Assembly (NCBI GenBank): GCA_031551755.1
Contig: JAVBNE010000120.1
Span: 1-32,711 of the forward strand
DNA length: 32,711 nt
Reading direction: 5' to 3'
Source: JAVBMU01 sp031551755
Lineage (GTDB): Bacteria > Actinomycetota > Actinomycetes > Actinomycetales > Cellulomonadaceae
Within the stretch, counting starts at the first letter, position 1; each line of letters starts with the position of its first letter. The position numbers were made by a program, and so were the translations under genes. Of this stretch, positions 7,326 through 15,145 are shown one piece after another. The notes beneath the pieces were generated by a model. It did not search any database. It saw only the letters and a list, made by a program, of their open reading frames with translations, and was not told where the DNA came from.

Positions 7326-8288
7326 ATGACGAAGCTCTCGACACATGTGCAGCGGTGCGCAGTAGAGGTGATCAACGCACTTCTCAACCATGCATGGTTT
7401 TTCCGCATGGTCGGTTTCGTCAACCGCCGCACCGGGAAGATCAAATCGGTGTTCCTTGTGTACCCGGCCACTCGCTCGATAGCCCAGGCGACGGCCTACC
7501 CGCGTCGGTTGGTCAAGAATCGCTGGGCACCGTGGCCCATCGGCCTGCTGTGGCAGGACGGTCACCTCCTCCTGATGGTGGCGATCTCCGCCACGGACGA
7601 GGAGATCCGTAAACCCGGCGCGGTGGAGAACCTGAAGGAGCTGATCGCGGCCGTTGAGCGGATCCGCGTGCAGATCGGTGCTGAACGAAAGACCTTCGCC
7701 GGAGTCCTGCCCGGGGTCATGGCACGTCACAAGATCCTCGACGCACCACCCGAGCGCGAAATGACCGCGCGCATCGTCCATGAAGCCGTCGCTGAACTCG
7801 CGGCACCCGATGGCAGTGTGCGCATGCCGGTCATCGTGCTCGGTGGCGGCGGATTCATCGGGTCCCGGCTGGTCGAACTTCTCGACGAACGCTTCGAGAC
7901 GTACTCTGTCGACGTAGTCGCGAGTCGTGACTCGTGGCCGGACCACCTGCGAGGCCGCCCGGCACTCCTGGTCAATGTCGCCAACCGTGGTGCGCTGCAC
8001 AAGGTTCGGGACTCGTTGTGGCCGGGAATGACCGTGCTCAACGAGGTCTATCCGGACCCCCCGCGCCGCCTCGTGGAGCACCTGACTGAGCATCAGATCG
8101 CCGTCCACCATGTGGTGGGTATTCGTGGCGGGTCGATTCCACGGCTGCCAGGCGCGTACAGAGGAGCGATCCCATGCTGCGCCGCTTGGCCATCTGGCCG
8201 AAGCGACGTCGTCGTCAAAGCCCTCAACCTCGTTCCGGCGATGGTTCCGCAATCGCTGCCGGTCGAGGTAGGGGAGCGAGCCGCCTGA
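7326..8288 (+). CDS. Two-part protein with C-terminal NAD(P)-binding Rossmann-like domain, function unknown
   Basis: The ATG has GGAGG (7314-7318) 7 bases upstream, which is better than an in-frame GTG/ATG further up; the product is 320 residues. The N-terminal part (about 1-160) contains GFVNRRTGKIKSVFLVYPAT and LLWQDGHLLLMVAISATDEE, followed by helical sequence, and matches no family I know. From about residue 173, MPVIVLGGGGFIGSRLVELL is a clear dinucleotide-binding Rossmann start (GGGGFIGS). Then come VDVVASRDSWP, a strand LLVNVANRGAL, TVLNEVYPDPP and HHVVGIRGGSIPRLPGA. The order (unknown N-domain, Rossmann domain, late GG motif) loosely recalls cyanobacterial acyl-ACP reductases and dehydrogenases with shikimate-dehydrogenase-like folds, but identity is not visible. 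Expect a soluble NAD(P)-dependent enzyme. It is monocistronic, with its own promoter and terminator. Confidence 0.75.
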   Translation: MTKLSTHVQRCAVEVINALLNHAWFFRMVGFVNRRTGKIKSVFLVYPATRSIAQATAYPRRLVKNRWAPWPIGLLWQDGHLLLMVAISATDEEIRKPGAVENLKELIAAVERIRVQIGAERKTFAGVLPGVMARHKILDAPPEREMTARIVHEAVAELAAPDGSVRMPVIVLGGGGFIGSRLVELLDERFETYSVDVVASRDSWPDHLRGRPALLVNVANRGALHKVRDSLWPGMTVLNEVYPDPPRRLVEHLTEHQIAVHHVVGIRGGSIPRLPGAYRGAIPCCAAWPSGRSDVVVKALNLVPAMVPQSLPVEVGERAA

Positions 8289-8318
8289 GCGGCCACCAGT
8301 CACCGGCCACACACCATC

Positions 8319-8358
8319 GCCAAGACCCGCGCCGATCGGCGCGGGTCTTGGCTGTTTT
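8319..8358 (+). terminator. Intrinsic terminator after the Rossmann-like gene
   Basis: GCCAAGACCCGCGCC (8319-8333) and GGCGCGGGTCTTGGC (8338-8352) form a perfect 15-bp stem with a GATC loop, followed by TGTTTT. It is the strongest classical terminator in the window. Confidence 0.92.
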
Positions 8359-8421
8359 CGTGTGTGACGAAGTCGAGTCGGCGTTTGTCGGGATTCGGAG
8401 TATTCGAAGTTGACAACGGTT

Positions 8422-8439
8422 CGGTTACGTCGGTAGCCG
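8422..8439. promoter_or_regulatory. Candidate operator upstream of the ROK regulator
   Basis: CGGTTAC-GTCG-GTAGCCG is an imperfect inverted repeat (6 of 7 bases pair), with a TTGACA at 8410-8415 on one side and a second at 8444-8449 on the other. ROK repressors commonly bind such palindromes in their own promoter. No second copy was seen before the solute-binding gene, consistent with the locus being read from here. Confidence 0.4.
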
Positions 8440-8443
8440 CCGG

Positions 8444-8472
8444 TTGACACTGATAAGTAAAGGAGGTCTACT
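8444..8472 (+). promoter_or_regulatory. Candidate promoter of the ROK regulator gene
   Basis: TTGACA (8444-8449), 17 bases, TCTACT (8467-8472), then 7 bases to the ATG at 8480. The geometry is that of a leaderless promoter, but TCTACT lacks the usual A at position 2. The spacer holds AAAGGAGG (8459-8466), 13 bases from the ATG, too far for an ordinary ribosome-binding site. The other TTGACA at 8410 could serve a longer transcript that uses it. Confidence 0.4.
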
Positions 8473-8479
8473 AACAAAC

Positions 8480-9640
8480 ATGACAGCGACCGCCAGCGGG
8501 CAGGCAACTCCAGGGCGACGGCTGGGTTCACGACTCCGGCCGACTGCCAAGGTGTTGCCAGAACACGCCCGAGCACACAACCGATCGCTCGTTCTCGCCC
8601 ATCTCTTCCATGAAGGGCCAACCTCGCGGGCGGATCTTGCCCGCGCCACCGGCTTGACCAGGGTGACCATCTCCGACCTGATCTCCGTGCTCATATCCGA
8701 GGGACTGGTGGAGGAGCTGGGCGTCCGCCCTGGTCAACGAGTCGGCAAACCCGCGATCCTCGTCGGGATGCGTACCTCCGCCTACCAGATCGTCTCGGTT
8801 GATCTCACCGACGATGCGGTCATGCGTGGTGCGGTGCTGACCCTCTCTGGTGACAGGATCGTCCGCAAACAGCTCGCGATCGACGGGCGCGCCGGCGAGG
8901 AGCTCGTTCAACTCGTGTTGCGTTTCACGCGGCTCCTGATCGCGGCGGCCACACGGCCCGTCGTCGGTGTCGGCATCGGCTCGCCAGGGATCATCGACGC
9001 CGCCGGCAAGGTGCTCGAGGCGCCCAACCGGCGCTGGCTCGACGTCCCGTTGGCCGATCTGCTTTCCGACCAACTCGGTCTTCCCGTTCATGTGGCGAAC
9101 GACGCCAACATCGCGGCTCTCGGTGAGTTCACCTTCGGTGGTGCTGCAGGTGCCGGGCTCATCGTGCTCACCATCGGCGAAGGCGTCGGCGCCGGCATCG
9201 TGCTCGACGGTGCCCGGGTGCGTGGACACAGCGACGCGGCCGGTGAACTAGGGCACGTCACAGTTGTCGATGACGGCCTGCCATGTGCCTGCGGGCGTCA
9301 TGGCTGTCTTGAAACGGTGCTTTCCGTGCCCGCGTTGCGGCGCGCGACCGAAGGTCTGGACCCCCAAGCCACCGATGCCGTTCTTGCGTCGGTCGGCAGG
9401 ACGCTGGGCGTCGCCCTGGCGCCTGTTGTCAGTGCCCTCAACCTCGCAGAGATTGTCATCAGTGGTCCCGCGGACCTGTTGGCGGGTCCGCTGCGGGAAG
9501 AGGCACTGGAAACCATCCGCGAACGCACCATGCCGGTGATCTCCGCCGGTCTCGATGTGCGGATGGCCACGTTGGACGAGGATGCCGTGCTCGCTGGAGC
9601 CGCCGTACTGGTTCTTTCCGGGCAGTACGGGGTCACCTGA
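8480..9640 (+). CDS. ROK-family transcriptional regulator (NagC/XylR-like)
   Basis: A 386-residue protein. An N-terminal winged helix (about residues 30-95: NRSLVLAHLFHEGPTSRADL, ARATGLTRVTISDLISVLIS) precedes a ROK sugar-kinase-like domain. The latter has VGVGIGSPGIIDAAGK, a GELGH motif and the zinc-binding cluster C-x-C-x4-C (PCACGRHGCLE). In this family the ROK domain binds a sugar or sugar phosphate and releases DNA. The context (solute-binding protein, permeases, ROK kinase and NagB immediately downstream on the same strand) points to an amino-sugar-responsive repressor of this locus. An in-frame TTG at 8444 would add 12 residues (MTLISKGGLLTN) but overlaps a TTGACA promoter element, so I prefer the ATG. 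The next gene starts 94 bases later without a clear terminator. Confidence 0.85.
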   Translation: MTATASGQATPGRRLGSRLRPTAKVLPEHARAHNRSLVLAHLFHEGPTSRADLARATGLTRVTISDLISVLISEGLVEELGVRPGQRVGKPAILVGMRTSAYQIVSVDLTDDAVMRGAVLTLSGDRIVRKQLAIDGRAGEELVQLVLRFTRLLIAAATRPVVGVGIGSPGIIDAAGKVLEAPNRRWLDVPLADLLSDQLGLPVHVANDANIAALGEFTFGGAAGAGLIVLTIGEGVGAGIVLDGARVRGHSDAAGELGHVTVVDDGLPCACGRHGCLETVLSVPALRRATEGLDPQATDAVLASVGRTLGVALAPVVSALNLAEIVISGPADLLAGPLREEALETIRERTMPVISAGLDVRMATLDEDAVLAGAAVLVLSGQYGVT

Positions 9641-9733
9641 GCGACTGACCTTCAGTCCCGCCCAGCTCCACGTCTCATCACTGTGGCGGCGTCGCCGACG
9701 TCGTCGCTCACGAAGAATCGAGAGGAAGATCCT

Positions 9734-11059
9734 GTGAAGACGAACCGTCTCGTGGCTACCTCGTTGGCCTCGACGATCGCGATGGCACTCGCGCTGACCG
9801 CGTGTTCTAGCGGATCCGGGTCCGAGGGGTCGAGCGATAACGGCACCCCCAAGGCAGCTGAGATCACGCTGTGGCTCGCAGGCCCGGACACTCCGGACGA
9901 GCTGCGCGACTACCTGAAGAAGACCTTCGCGGATGAGAACCCCGGTTCCACGCTGCGGATCGAGCAGCAGGAGTGGCCCGACCTGGTGACCTCCCTGACC
10001 ACCGCTCTGCCGGATGCCGCGAACACCCCGGATGTCGTCGAGATCGGTAACACCCAGTCGCCGACCTTCACGACCGTTGGTGCCTTCCGCGACCTGACCC
10101 CGATGTACGAAGAACTGGGCGGTGACAACCTGCTCGAGTCCTTCGTCGACGTCGGCAAGGTGGACGGCAAGAACTACGCGCTGCCCTACTACTTCGGCTC
10201 GCGCTACATGTTCTACCGTGCGGACATCTGGAAGGCCGCAGGCCTGGAGAAGCCGACGACACTGGGCGAGTTCCAGGAGTCGGCCGCCAAGCTGAAGACC
10301 GCCAAGATGTCTGGCTTCGCCATGGGTGGCCAGGACTGGCGTAACGGCATCTCATGGGTCTTCGCGAACGGTGGCGAGCTGGCTACCGAGAAGGACGGCA
10401 AGTGGACCTCCACGCTCTCGGACCCCAGGACCATCAAGGGCCTCGAGCAATGGCAGAAGGTCTACCAGACGGCCTCTATCGTGCCGGCCACAGCGAAAGA
10501 CGTCGCGTACTGGGAGTTCCTGAACGACGGCACCGACGGTGCGGCACCGGCCGCCGCCACGATCATGGCGCCAGGATGGGCCCGCTGGTCGATCGGTGAC
10601 ATGACCAAGAACGACGAGGGCGAAGAGGTTCGCGACGGCATGGCCGACGCGAAAAAGTTCGACATCTTCGCGTTGCCCGGTGTCGACGGTGGCATCGCGC
10701 CGGTCTTCGCCGGTGGCTCGAACATCGCGATCTCGGCCAAGTCGCAGCACCCGGAGCTGGCCGAGAACCTCCTGAAGATCATCTTCTCGGAGAAGTACCA
10801 GAACATGCTCGGTGAGAACGGGCTCGGCCCGGCCAACAAGGAGTACGTCAACTCCCTGGGAGACGACAAATTCGCCGCCACCATGATCGAGACCGCCGCG
10901 AACTCCAAGCTCACGCCAGCTGCACCGGGCTGGGCCGCCGTGGAAGGTGCCTCAGTTTACGAGGAACTGTTCCAGAAGATCGCCCAGGGTGGCGACGTGA
11001 CCGCCCTGGCAAAGGAGTACGACGCCAAGGTCACGCCGATGCTCAACTTGACCGACTGA
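9734..11059 (+). CDS. ABC sugar transporter, solute-binding lipoprotein
   Basis: The GTG start follows GAGGAAG by about 6 bases and is the start that gives a proper signal peptide (KTNRLVATSLASTIAMALAL) with lipobox LTAC. The 441-residue protein is a family-1 extracellular solute-binding protein: an N-lobe with ITLWLAGPDTPDELRDYLKK, a middle LPYYFGSRYMFYRADIWKAA typical of oligosaccharide binders, and a C-lobe with APVFAGGSNIAISAKSQHPE. It is anchored outside the membrane and delivers sugar to the two permeases encoded next. The linkage to an N-acetyl-sugar kinase-like protein and NagB suggests GlcNAc, chitobiose or a related amino sugar, by inference from neighbours only. A stem-loop follows the gene. 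Confidence 0.9.
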   Translation: MKTNRLVATSLASTIAMALALTACSSGSGSEGSSDNGTPKAAEITLWLAGPDTPDELRDYLKKTFADENPGSTLRIEQQEWPDLVTSLTTALPDAANTPDVVEIGNTQSPTFTTVGAFRDLTPMYEELGGDNLLESFVDVGKVDGKNYALPYYFGSRYMFYRADIWKAAGLEKPTTLGEFQESAAKLKTAKMSGFAMGGQDWRNGISWVFANGGELATEKDGKWTSTLSDPRTIKGLEQWQKVYQTASIVPATAKDVAYWEFLNDGTDGAAPAAATIMAPGWARWSIGDMTKNDEGEEVRDGMADAKKFDIFALPGVDGGIAPVFAGGSNIAISAKSQHPELAENLLKIIFSEKYQNMLGENGLGPANKEYVNSLGDDKFAATMIETAANSKLTPAAPGWAAVEGASVYEELFQKIAQGGDVTALAKEYDAKVTPMLNLTD

Positions 11060-11106
11060 GTCACCTAGCCGCGGTTTAGAGGCTCACCTGCCTATAGCCG
11101 CCACCG

Positions 11107-11139
11107 GGTCCGTGGGGTCGTACCCCGTCCCCACGGGCT
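11107..11139 (+). other. Intercistronic stem-loop between solute-binding and permease genes
   Basis: CCGTGGGG (11110-11117) pairs with CCCCACGG (11129-11136), extendable by wobble pairs outwards, with an 11-base loop. A competing GGGG-TCGTA-CCCC hairpin overlaps it. It sits in the 137-base gap after the solute-binding gene. Such structures often stabilise the upstream message or reduce read-through, so that the binding protein outnumbers the permeases. Confidence 0.5.
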
Positions 11140-11196
11140 CGGTACTCGGAAACAGCTTGGCGGGTGCCCTCAGCGCCCCGGCAAAGGAGTGCACGC

Positions 11197-12171
11197 ATGA
11201 CTGCGACACCGACGGATACGGACCATGTGGAGCTGCCGTCGAGCATTGAGGAGCCAACGGTACGAATGAAGGCGCCGCCGGCGCGGCGTTCAAAGATTCC
11301 CTATGTGCTGCTCATTCCGGCGGTCCTGGCGCTGGTCGCTGGGTTGGGGTATCCGATCTACTGGCAGCTCACGAACTCAATGATGAAGTACGGTCAATTG
11401 CAGCAGTTCGGGGCCGCCAAAACGAGATTCGTTTGGTTCGAAAACTACGCAAACATCTTTGCACAGGAGGACCTGCACGCGGTGGTCCTCCGATCGATCG
11501 CCTTCTGTATCGTGAATGCCGGCCTGACCGTGCTGCTGGGCACGTTGTTCGCCCTCTTGATGAACGCGGTTCCCAAGGGGATCAAGCTCGTCCTGCAGAT
11601 CTCGCTTCTATTTGCCTGGGCAACGCCAATGGTCGCCGCCGTCACCGTCTGGAAGTGGCTCTTCGACGATCGCGCTGGGGTGATCAATTGGCTGCTTGTC
11701 CAAGTAGGACTCGAGAGCTATGACAACCACAACTGGTTGGATAACCCACTCTCCTTCTTCTTCGTGGCCACCGTCATCATCGTCTGGATGTCGGTCCCGT
11801 TCGTCGCGCTCTCCGTCTATGCAGGGCTCACCCAGGTCAACGGCGACATTCTGGAGGCCGCGCAGATCGACGGTGCGACCGGCTGGCAGACCTTCTGGTC
11901 CATCACGTTCCCGATGATCCGGCCCGTGGTGTCGATCGTGCTGCTGTTGCAGATCATCTGGGATCTGCGGGTATTCGCACAAATCCATCTCCTGCAGGAC
12001 ACAGGGGGATCGCCGAGCGACACCAACCTGCTCGGTAACTTCATCTACCAGCTTGGCGTCGGGAGCGGGAATTTCGGTGGCGCCGCGGCGGTGTCGCTCT
12101 TCGTGTTGGCGCTCACCATTGTGCTGAGCTGGCCGTATGTTCGTAGTCTTCTCAAGGAGGAAGAGTCATGA
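11197..12171 (+). CDS. ABC sugar transporter permease, MalF/UgpA type
   Basis: The ATG has AAAGGAG 7 bases upstream; 324 residues. A cytoplasmic N-terminus of about 40 residues precedes the first helix (IPYVLLIPAVLALVAGLGYP), and about five more helices follow. The EAA loop reads LEAAQIDGATGWQTFWSITF followed by PMI, the contact site for the ATPase subunit. It forms the membrane channel with the product of the next gene, which it overlaps by 4 bases (ATGA). No ATPase gene is present nearby, so the pair presumably uses a shared MsiK/UgpC-type ATPase encoded elsewhere. Confidence 0.92.
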   Translation: MTATPTDTDHVELPSSIEEPTVRMKAPPARRSKIPYVLLIPAVLALVAGLGYPIYWQLTNSMMKYGQLQQFGAAKTRFVWFENYANIFAQEDLHAVVLRSIAFCIVNAGLTVLLGTLFALLMNAVPKGIKLVLQISLLFAWATPMVAAVTVWKWLFDDRAGVINWLLVQVGLESYDNHNWLDNPLSFFFVATVIIVWMSVPFVALSVYAGLTQVNGDILEAAQIDGATGWQTFWSITFPMIRPVVSIVLLLQIIWDLRVFAQIHLLQDTGGSPSDTNLLGNFIYQLGVGSGNFGGAAAVSLFVLALTIVLSWPYVRSLLKEEES

Positions 12172-13076
12172 GTGTCGCTACTCCCGAGACCCGCTCAGCG
12201 GGCAGGGTAGCCGCATCCGGGCTGCGACCCGTTCGCCGTCGGCGGTTCAAGCCGGGCAAGGTTGCGTTGAGCATCATGGCGATCGTGGTGGCGCTGATCT
12301 GGGTTTTCCCGGTCTACTGGATGGTTAGCTCCGCATTCCTACCCAACGCACGGTTGCGCGCCAGTACGCCGACCTTCGTCCCTTTCAGCGGCTCGACTCT
12401 TAATTTCGAGCGGGTCATCAATGGTGGCAACTTCTATACGGCGCTGCGTATGAGCATCACGATCACCTTGTTGACTGTCGCCCTCGTGCTCGTCTTCGCA
12501 TTCCTGGCGGCGCTGGCCATCAGCCGGTTCCGGTTCCGGGGGCGCAAATCCTTCATTATCGCGGTGCTCTTCATCCAGATGCTGCCGGCCGAGGGCCTGT
12601 TCATCGCACAGTACCAGATGCTCTCCAAGACCAACCTGCTGAACTCGGCTATCGGTGTGACCATCATCTATGTCGCGGCTGTCGTGCCCTTCACGATTTG
12701 GATGCTGCGTGGTTTCGTGGCCGGTGTGCCCGCAGAGCTGGAAGAGGCGGCCATGGTTGACGGACTAAGCCGCTCACAGGCATTCCTGCGAATTACTCTG
12801 CCGCTGCTGGCCCCTGGATTGGTGGCCGCCGGTGTCTATGCCTTCCTCCAGGCCTGGAACGAGTTCACGGTCGCCTTGATCGCGTTGAACCGGGAGGACG
12901 CCAAGACGCTTCCGCTGTGGCTGCGTTCTTTCTTGCAGGGCGGCGTGTCCCAGGGCGTCGACTGGGGTCAGGTGATGGCTGCCTCGACGCTGGTCGCCGT
13001 CCCGGTGATCATCTTCTTCCTCTTCGTCCAGGGCCGGATGACCGGGGGACTCGTCTCGGGTGCGGTGAAGGGCTGA
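12168..13076 (+). CDS. ABC sugar transporter permease, MalG/UgpE type
   Basis: A 302-residue protein whose ATG overlaps the previous stop and is preceded by AAGGAGGAAG inside the upstream gene. The N-terminus is basic (RPVRRRRFKPGK). Six helices follow, starting with VALSIMAIVVALIWVFPVYW, and the EAA loop EEAAMVDGLSRSQAFLRITL is canonical. MalG-type subunits pair with the preceding MalF type. The stop is followed after one base by the GTG of the ROK kinase gene, so the whole run is one transcription unit. Confidence 0.92.
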   Translation: MSVATPETRSAGRVAASGLRPVRRRRFKPGKVALSIMAIVVALIWVFPVYWMVSSAFLPNARLRASTPTFVPFSGSTLNFERVINGGNFYTALRMSITITLLTVALVLVFAFLAALAISRFRFRGRKSFIIAVLFIQMLPAEGLFIAQYQMLSKTNLLNSAIGVTIIYVAAVVPFTIWMLRGFVAGVPAELEEAAMVDGLSRSQAFLRITLPLLAPGLVAAGVYAFLQAWNEFTVALIALNREDAKTLPLWLRSFLQGGVSQGVDWGQVMAASTLVAVPVIIFFLFVQGRMTGGLVSGAVKG

Positions 13077-13077
13077 G

Positions 13078-14034
13078 GTGAGCCAGAAACAGCCGGAGGC
13101 GCTCACGGTTGGACTCGATGTGGGCGGTACCAAGGTCGAGGGCGTGCTCCTCGACGCGGCCGGCCAGATGCTGGGCACGATCCGGCTGCCGACGACTCCC
13201 GGCTCGGACGGCGTCCTCGACTCGGTCATTGCCGCCGTGCACGGGCTCACCAATGCGGCGCACGTGAGAATCCCGGACCTTGGCGGCGTGGGTATCGGGA
13301 TTCCCGGCATCGTTGACCCGGTCCGGGGGTCCGTCTCGCATGCCGTCAACGTGGGGATAGACGGGGTCCCGCTCGCGCTGGTCGAGCGTGGGAGCGCGGC
13401 GCTCGGCGGTGTGCCGGTCACGGTGGAGAACGACCTCAATGTCGCGGCGCTCGGCGCCTCCCACGCGATGGGCCTAGACGGCGCCGACCTGGCGTTCCTG
13501 GCCTTGGGCACCGGAGTGGCGGCCGGGATCGTGCTCGGCGGACAGGTGCTGCGGGGAGTCAGCGGGGCGGCGGGCGAGATCGGCCACGTGCCGATCGACC
13601 GGCAAGGGCCAGCATGTGCCTGCGGTCAGGTTGGCTGCATCGAGGTCTTCGCTTCCGGCTCTGCCTTGGCCTCCCGCTGGCCGGCCCGCCATGGGGGGCA
13701 CGCGCCCGCGGAGCTGTTCGCCGCGGCGGCCGCCGGGGACCCGGTGGCCCAGGCGATCAAGAACGACCTTGCCGATGCCGTGGCTTGCGCCGTGCGCATC
13801 TTGGGGCTCACGGTTGACGTGCGGCATGTGGTACTCGGAGGTGGAGTGGCCGGACTCGGCGCGTCGCTGCTCGACGCCGTACGGGTTTCCCTGGAGGATC
13901 AGGCACGTATGTCCCCCTTCTTAGCTTCGCTCAACCTGGCGAAACGCGTGAGCCTGGCCCCGGTCGGTGTGCCGGTGGCGGCTATTGGCGCTGCGCTCGT
14001 CGGTCGTGGAAAGGTACCCGCATGGAAGTTGTGA
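13078..14034 (+). CDS. ROK-family sugar kinase, probably amino-sugar or glucose kinase
   Basis: A 318-residue protein. The N-terminal phosphate-binding motif is GLDVGGTKVEGVLLD. IGIPGIVDPVRGSVSHAVNV and VENDLNVAALGA follow, and the zinc-binding ROK signature is GEIGHVPIDRQGPACACGQV followed by GCIE. ROK kinases phosphorylate glucose, N-acetylglucosamine, N-acetylmannosamine or fructose with ATP. The partners suggest GlcNAc, giving GlcNAc-6-phosphate that would need a deacetylase (NagA) before NagB. NagA is not in the window. A glucokinase or glucosamine kinase role is equally compatible; glucosamine would need no NagA. The start one base after the permease stop implies coupled translation, and its 3' end overlaps nagB by 13 bases. 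Confidence 0.88.
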   Translation: MSQKQPEALTVGLDVGGTKVEGVLLDAAGQMLGTIRLPTTPGSDGVLDSVIAAVHGLTNAAHVRIPDLGGVGIGIPGIVDPVRGSVSHAVNVGIDGVPLALVERGSAALGGVPVTVENDLNVAALGASHAMGLDGADLAFLALGTGVAAGIVLGGQVLRGVSGAAGEIGHVPIDRQGPACACGQVGCIEVFASGSALASRWPARHGGHAPAELFAAAAAGDPVAQAIKNDLADAVACAVRILGLTVDVRHVVLGGGVAGLGASLLDAVRVSLEDQARMSPFLASLNLAKRVSLAPVGVPVAAIGAALVGRGKVPAWKL

Positions 14035-14804
14035 TCGCCCCCGCCCCTGACCTGGCCACCCTGGCCGCCGATGCCATAGAGCGCCTCATCCGCACCACCC
14101 CGACCGCCGTGGTGGGACTGGCCACCGGGTCAAGCCCACTACGGATCTATGACGAACTCGCTCGCCGACACATGCAAGAGGGGCTGTCATTCGCGCAGTC
14201 GCGGGCCTTCATGCTCGACGAATATGTGGGACTGGACGCCGATCATCCGGAGCGCTACCGCAACGTCATCGAGAAGGAGATCGCCTCCCGGGTCGACTTC
14301 GCGCCCGGCGCCGTGCAAGGACCGAACGGTCTTGCTGAGGATCTCCAGCGGGCCTGTGCTGATTACGAGCAGGCGATCGCCGACGCTGGTGGGGTGGATC
14401 TTCAGATTCTGGGGATCGGCACCGACGGGCACATCGCTTTCAACGAACCGGGTTCATCGCTCGCCTCGCGGACGCGGGTCAAGACCCTTACTCGGCAGAC
14501 CCGTGAGGATAACGCCCGCTTCTTCGAGGACGACATCGACCAGGTTCCTGAGCACTGCCTCACGCAAGGGCTGGGCACGATCATGGCCGCCCGGCATCTG
14601 GTGTTGGTCGCGACGGGCACCAATAAGGCCGAGGCCGTGCACCAGCTGGTCGAGGGCCCGATCTCCGCGATGTGGCCCGCGACGGTGATGCAGATGCACC
14701 CACACGCCACGGTCCTGATCGACGACGCCGCCGCCGGGCGGCTCCAGTTAGGCGACTACTACCGGCAGGCGTTCGCCTCGCGGCCGAGCTGGCAAACCCT
14801 GTAG
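14022..14804 (+). CDS. nagB: Glucosamine-6-phosphate deaminase
   Basis: A 260-residue protein of usual family length. Visible motifs are VGLATGSSPLRIYDEL (sugar-phosphate loop), FMLDEYVGLDADHPERY (general-base Asp) and GIGTDGHIAFNEPGSSLASR (catalytic Asp-x-His and Glu). It converts glucosamine-6-phosphate to fructose-6-phosphate and ammonia, feeding amino sugars into glycolysis. It closes the transporter operon, overlapping the ROK kinase gene by 13 bases. No terminator is evident after it, and the promoter of the DUF3039 gene lies 16 bases further on. Confidence 0.95.
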   Translation: MEVVIAPAPDLATLAADAIERLIRTTPTAVVGLATGSSPLRIYDELARRHMQEGLSFAQSRAFMLDEYVGLDADHPERYRNVIEKEIASRVDFAPGAVQGPNGLAEDLQRACADYEQAIADAGGVDLQILGIGTDGHIAFNEPGSSLASRTRVKTLTRQTREDNARFFEDDIDQVPEHCLTQGLGTIMAARHLVLVATGTNKAEAVHQLVEGPISAMWPATVMQMHPHATVLIDDAAAGRLQLGDYYRQAFASRPSWQTL

Positions 14805-14820
14805 TGCGGGTGGCTTCTCG

Positions 14821-14826
14821 TAAGCT
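14821..14826 (+). promoter_or_regulatory. -10 box of a leaderless promoter (DUF3039 gene)
   Basis: TAAGCT is followed by exactly 7 bases and the ATG at 14834. No ribosome-binding site is present between them, and the -35 region is not recognisable. Confidence 0.55.
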
Positions 14827-14833
14827 TTGGCGT

Positions 14834-15145
14834 ATGAGCGAGACCTCCCCGACGCCTCCGGCCCGACCAGACGACCCAAATGAGGGTGGTGGCACCTCGA
14901 CGAGCGTGCTCGAACGGCAGGAGACCACCGAGCAGGTCGAGCCGGGGGATCACGAGCGCTTTGCACACTACGTGCGCAAGGAGAAGATCATGGCGTCCGC
15001 ACTGTCGGGCAAGCCGGTGATTGCGCTCTGCGGGAAGGTCTGGGTGCCGGGGCGTGACCCGAAGAAGTTCCCGGTCTGCCCGGCGTGCAAGGAGATCTAC
15101 GACGGCCTGCGGTCCCCGCAGGACGGCGATGGCGCGGGCGAGTGA
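14834..15145 (+). CDS. DUF3039 family protein
   Basis: A 103-residue protein. The first 35 residues are disordered (Pro/Thr/Glu rich). The conserved part contains TSVLERQETTEQVEPGDHER, then FAHYVRKEKIMASALSGKPV and IALCGKVWVPGRDPKKFPVC followed by PACKEIYD. This is the hallmark sequence of the actinobacterial DUF3039 family, with three Cys (C-x17-C-x2-C) and an earlier His that could bind zinc. No biochemical role is known to me. It overlaps the helicase gene by 4 bases (GTGA), implying a joint nucleic-acid task. It probably has its own leaderless promoter, although read-through from nagB is possible. Confidence 0.9.
   Translation: MSETSPTPPARPDDPNEGGGTSTSVLERQETTEQVEPGDHERFAHYVRKEKIMASALSGKPVIALCGKVWVPGRDPKKFPVCPACKEIYDGLRSPQDGDGAGE

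Noticed and set aside
7293..8621. 442-codon reverse open frame
   Set aside because: Antisense to the Rossmann-like gene, and it crosses that gene's terminator and the ROK promoter; no family pattern.
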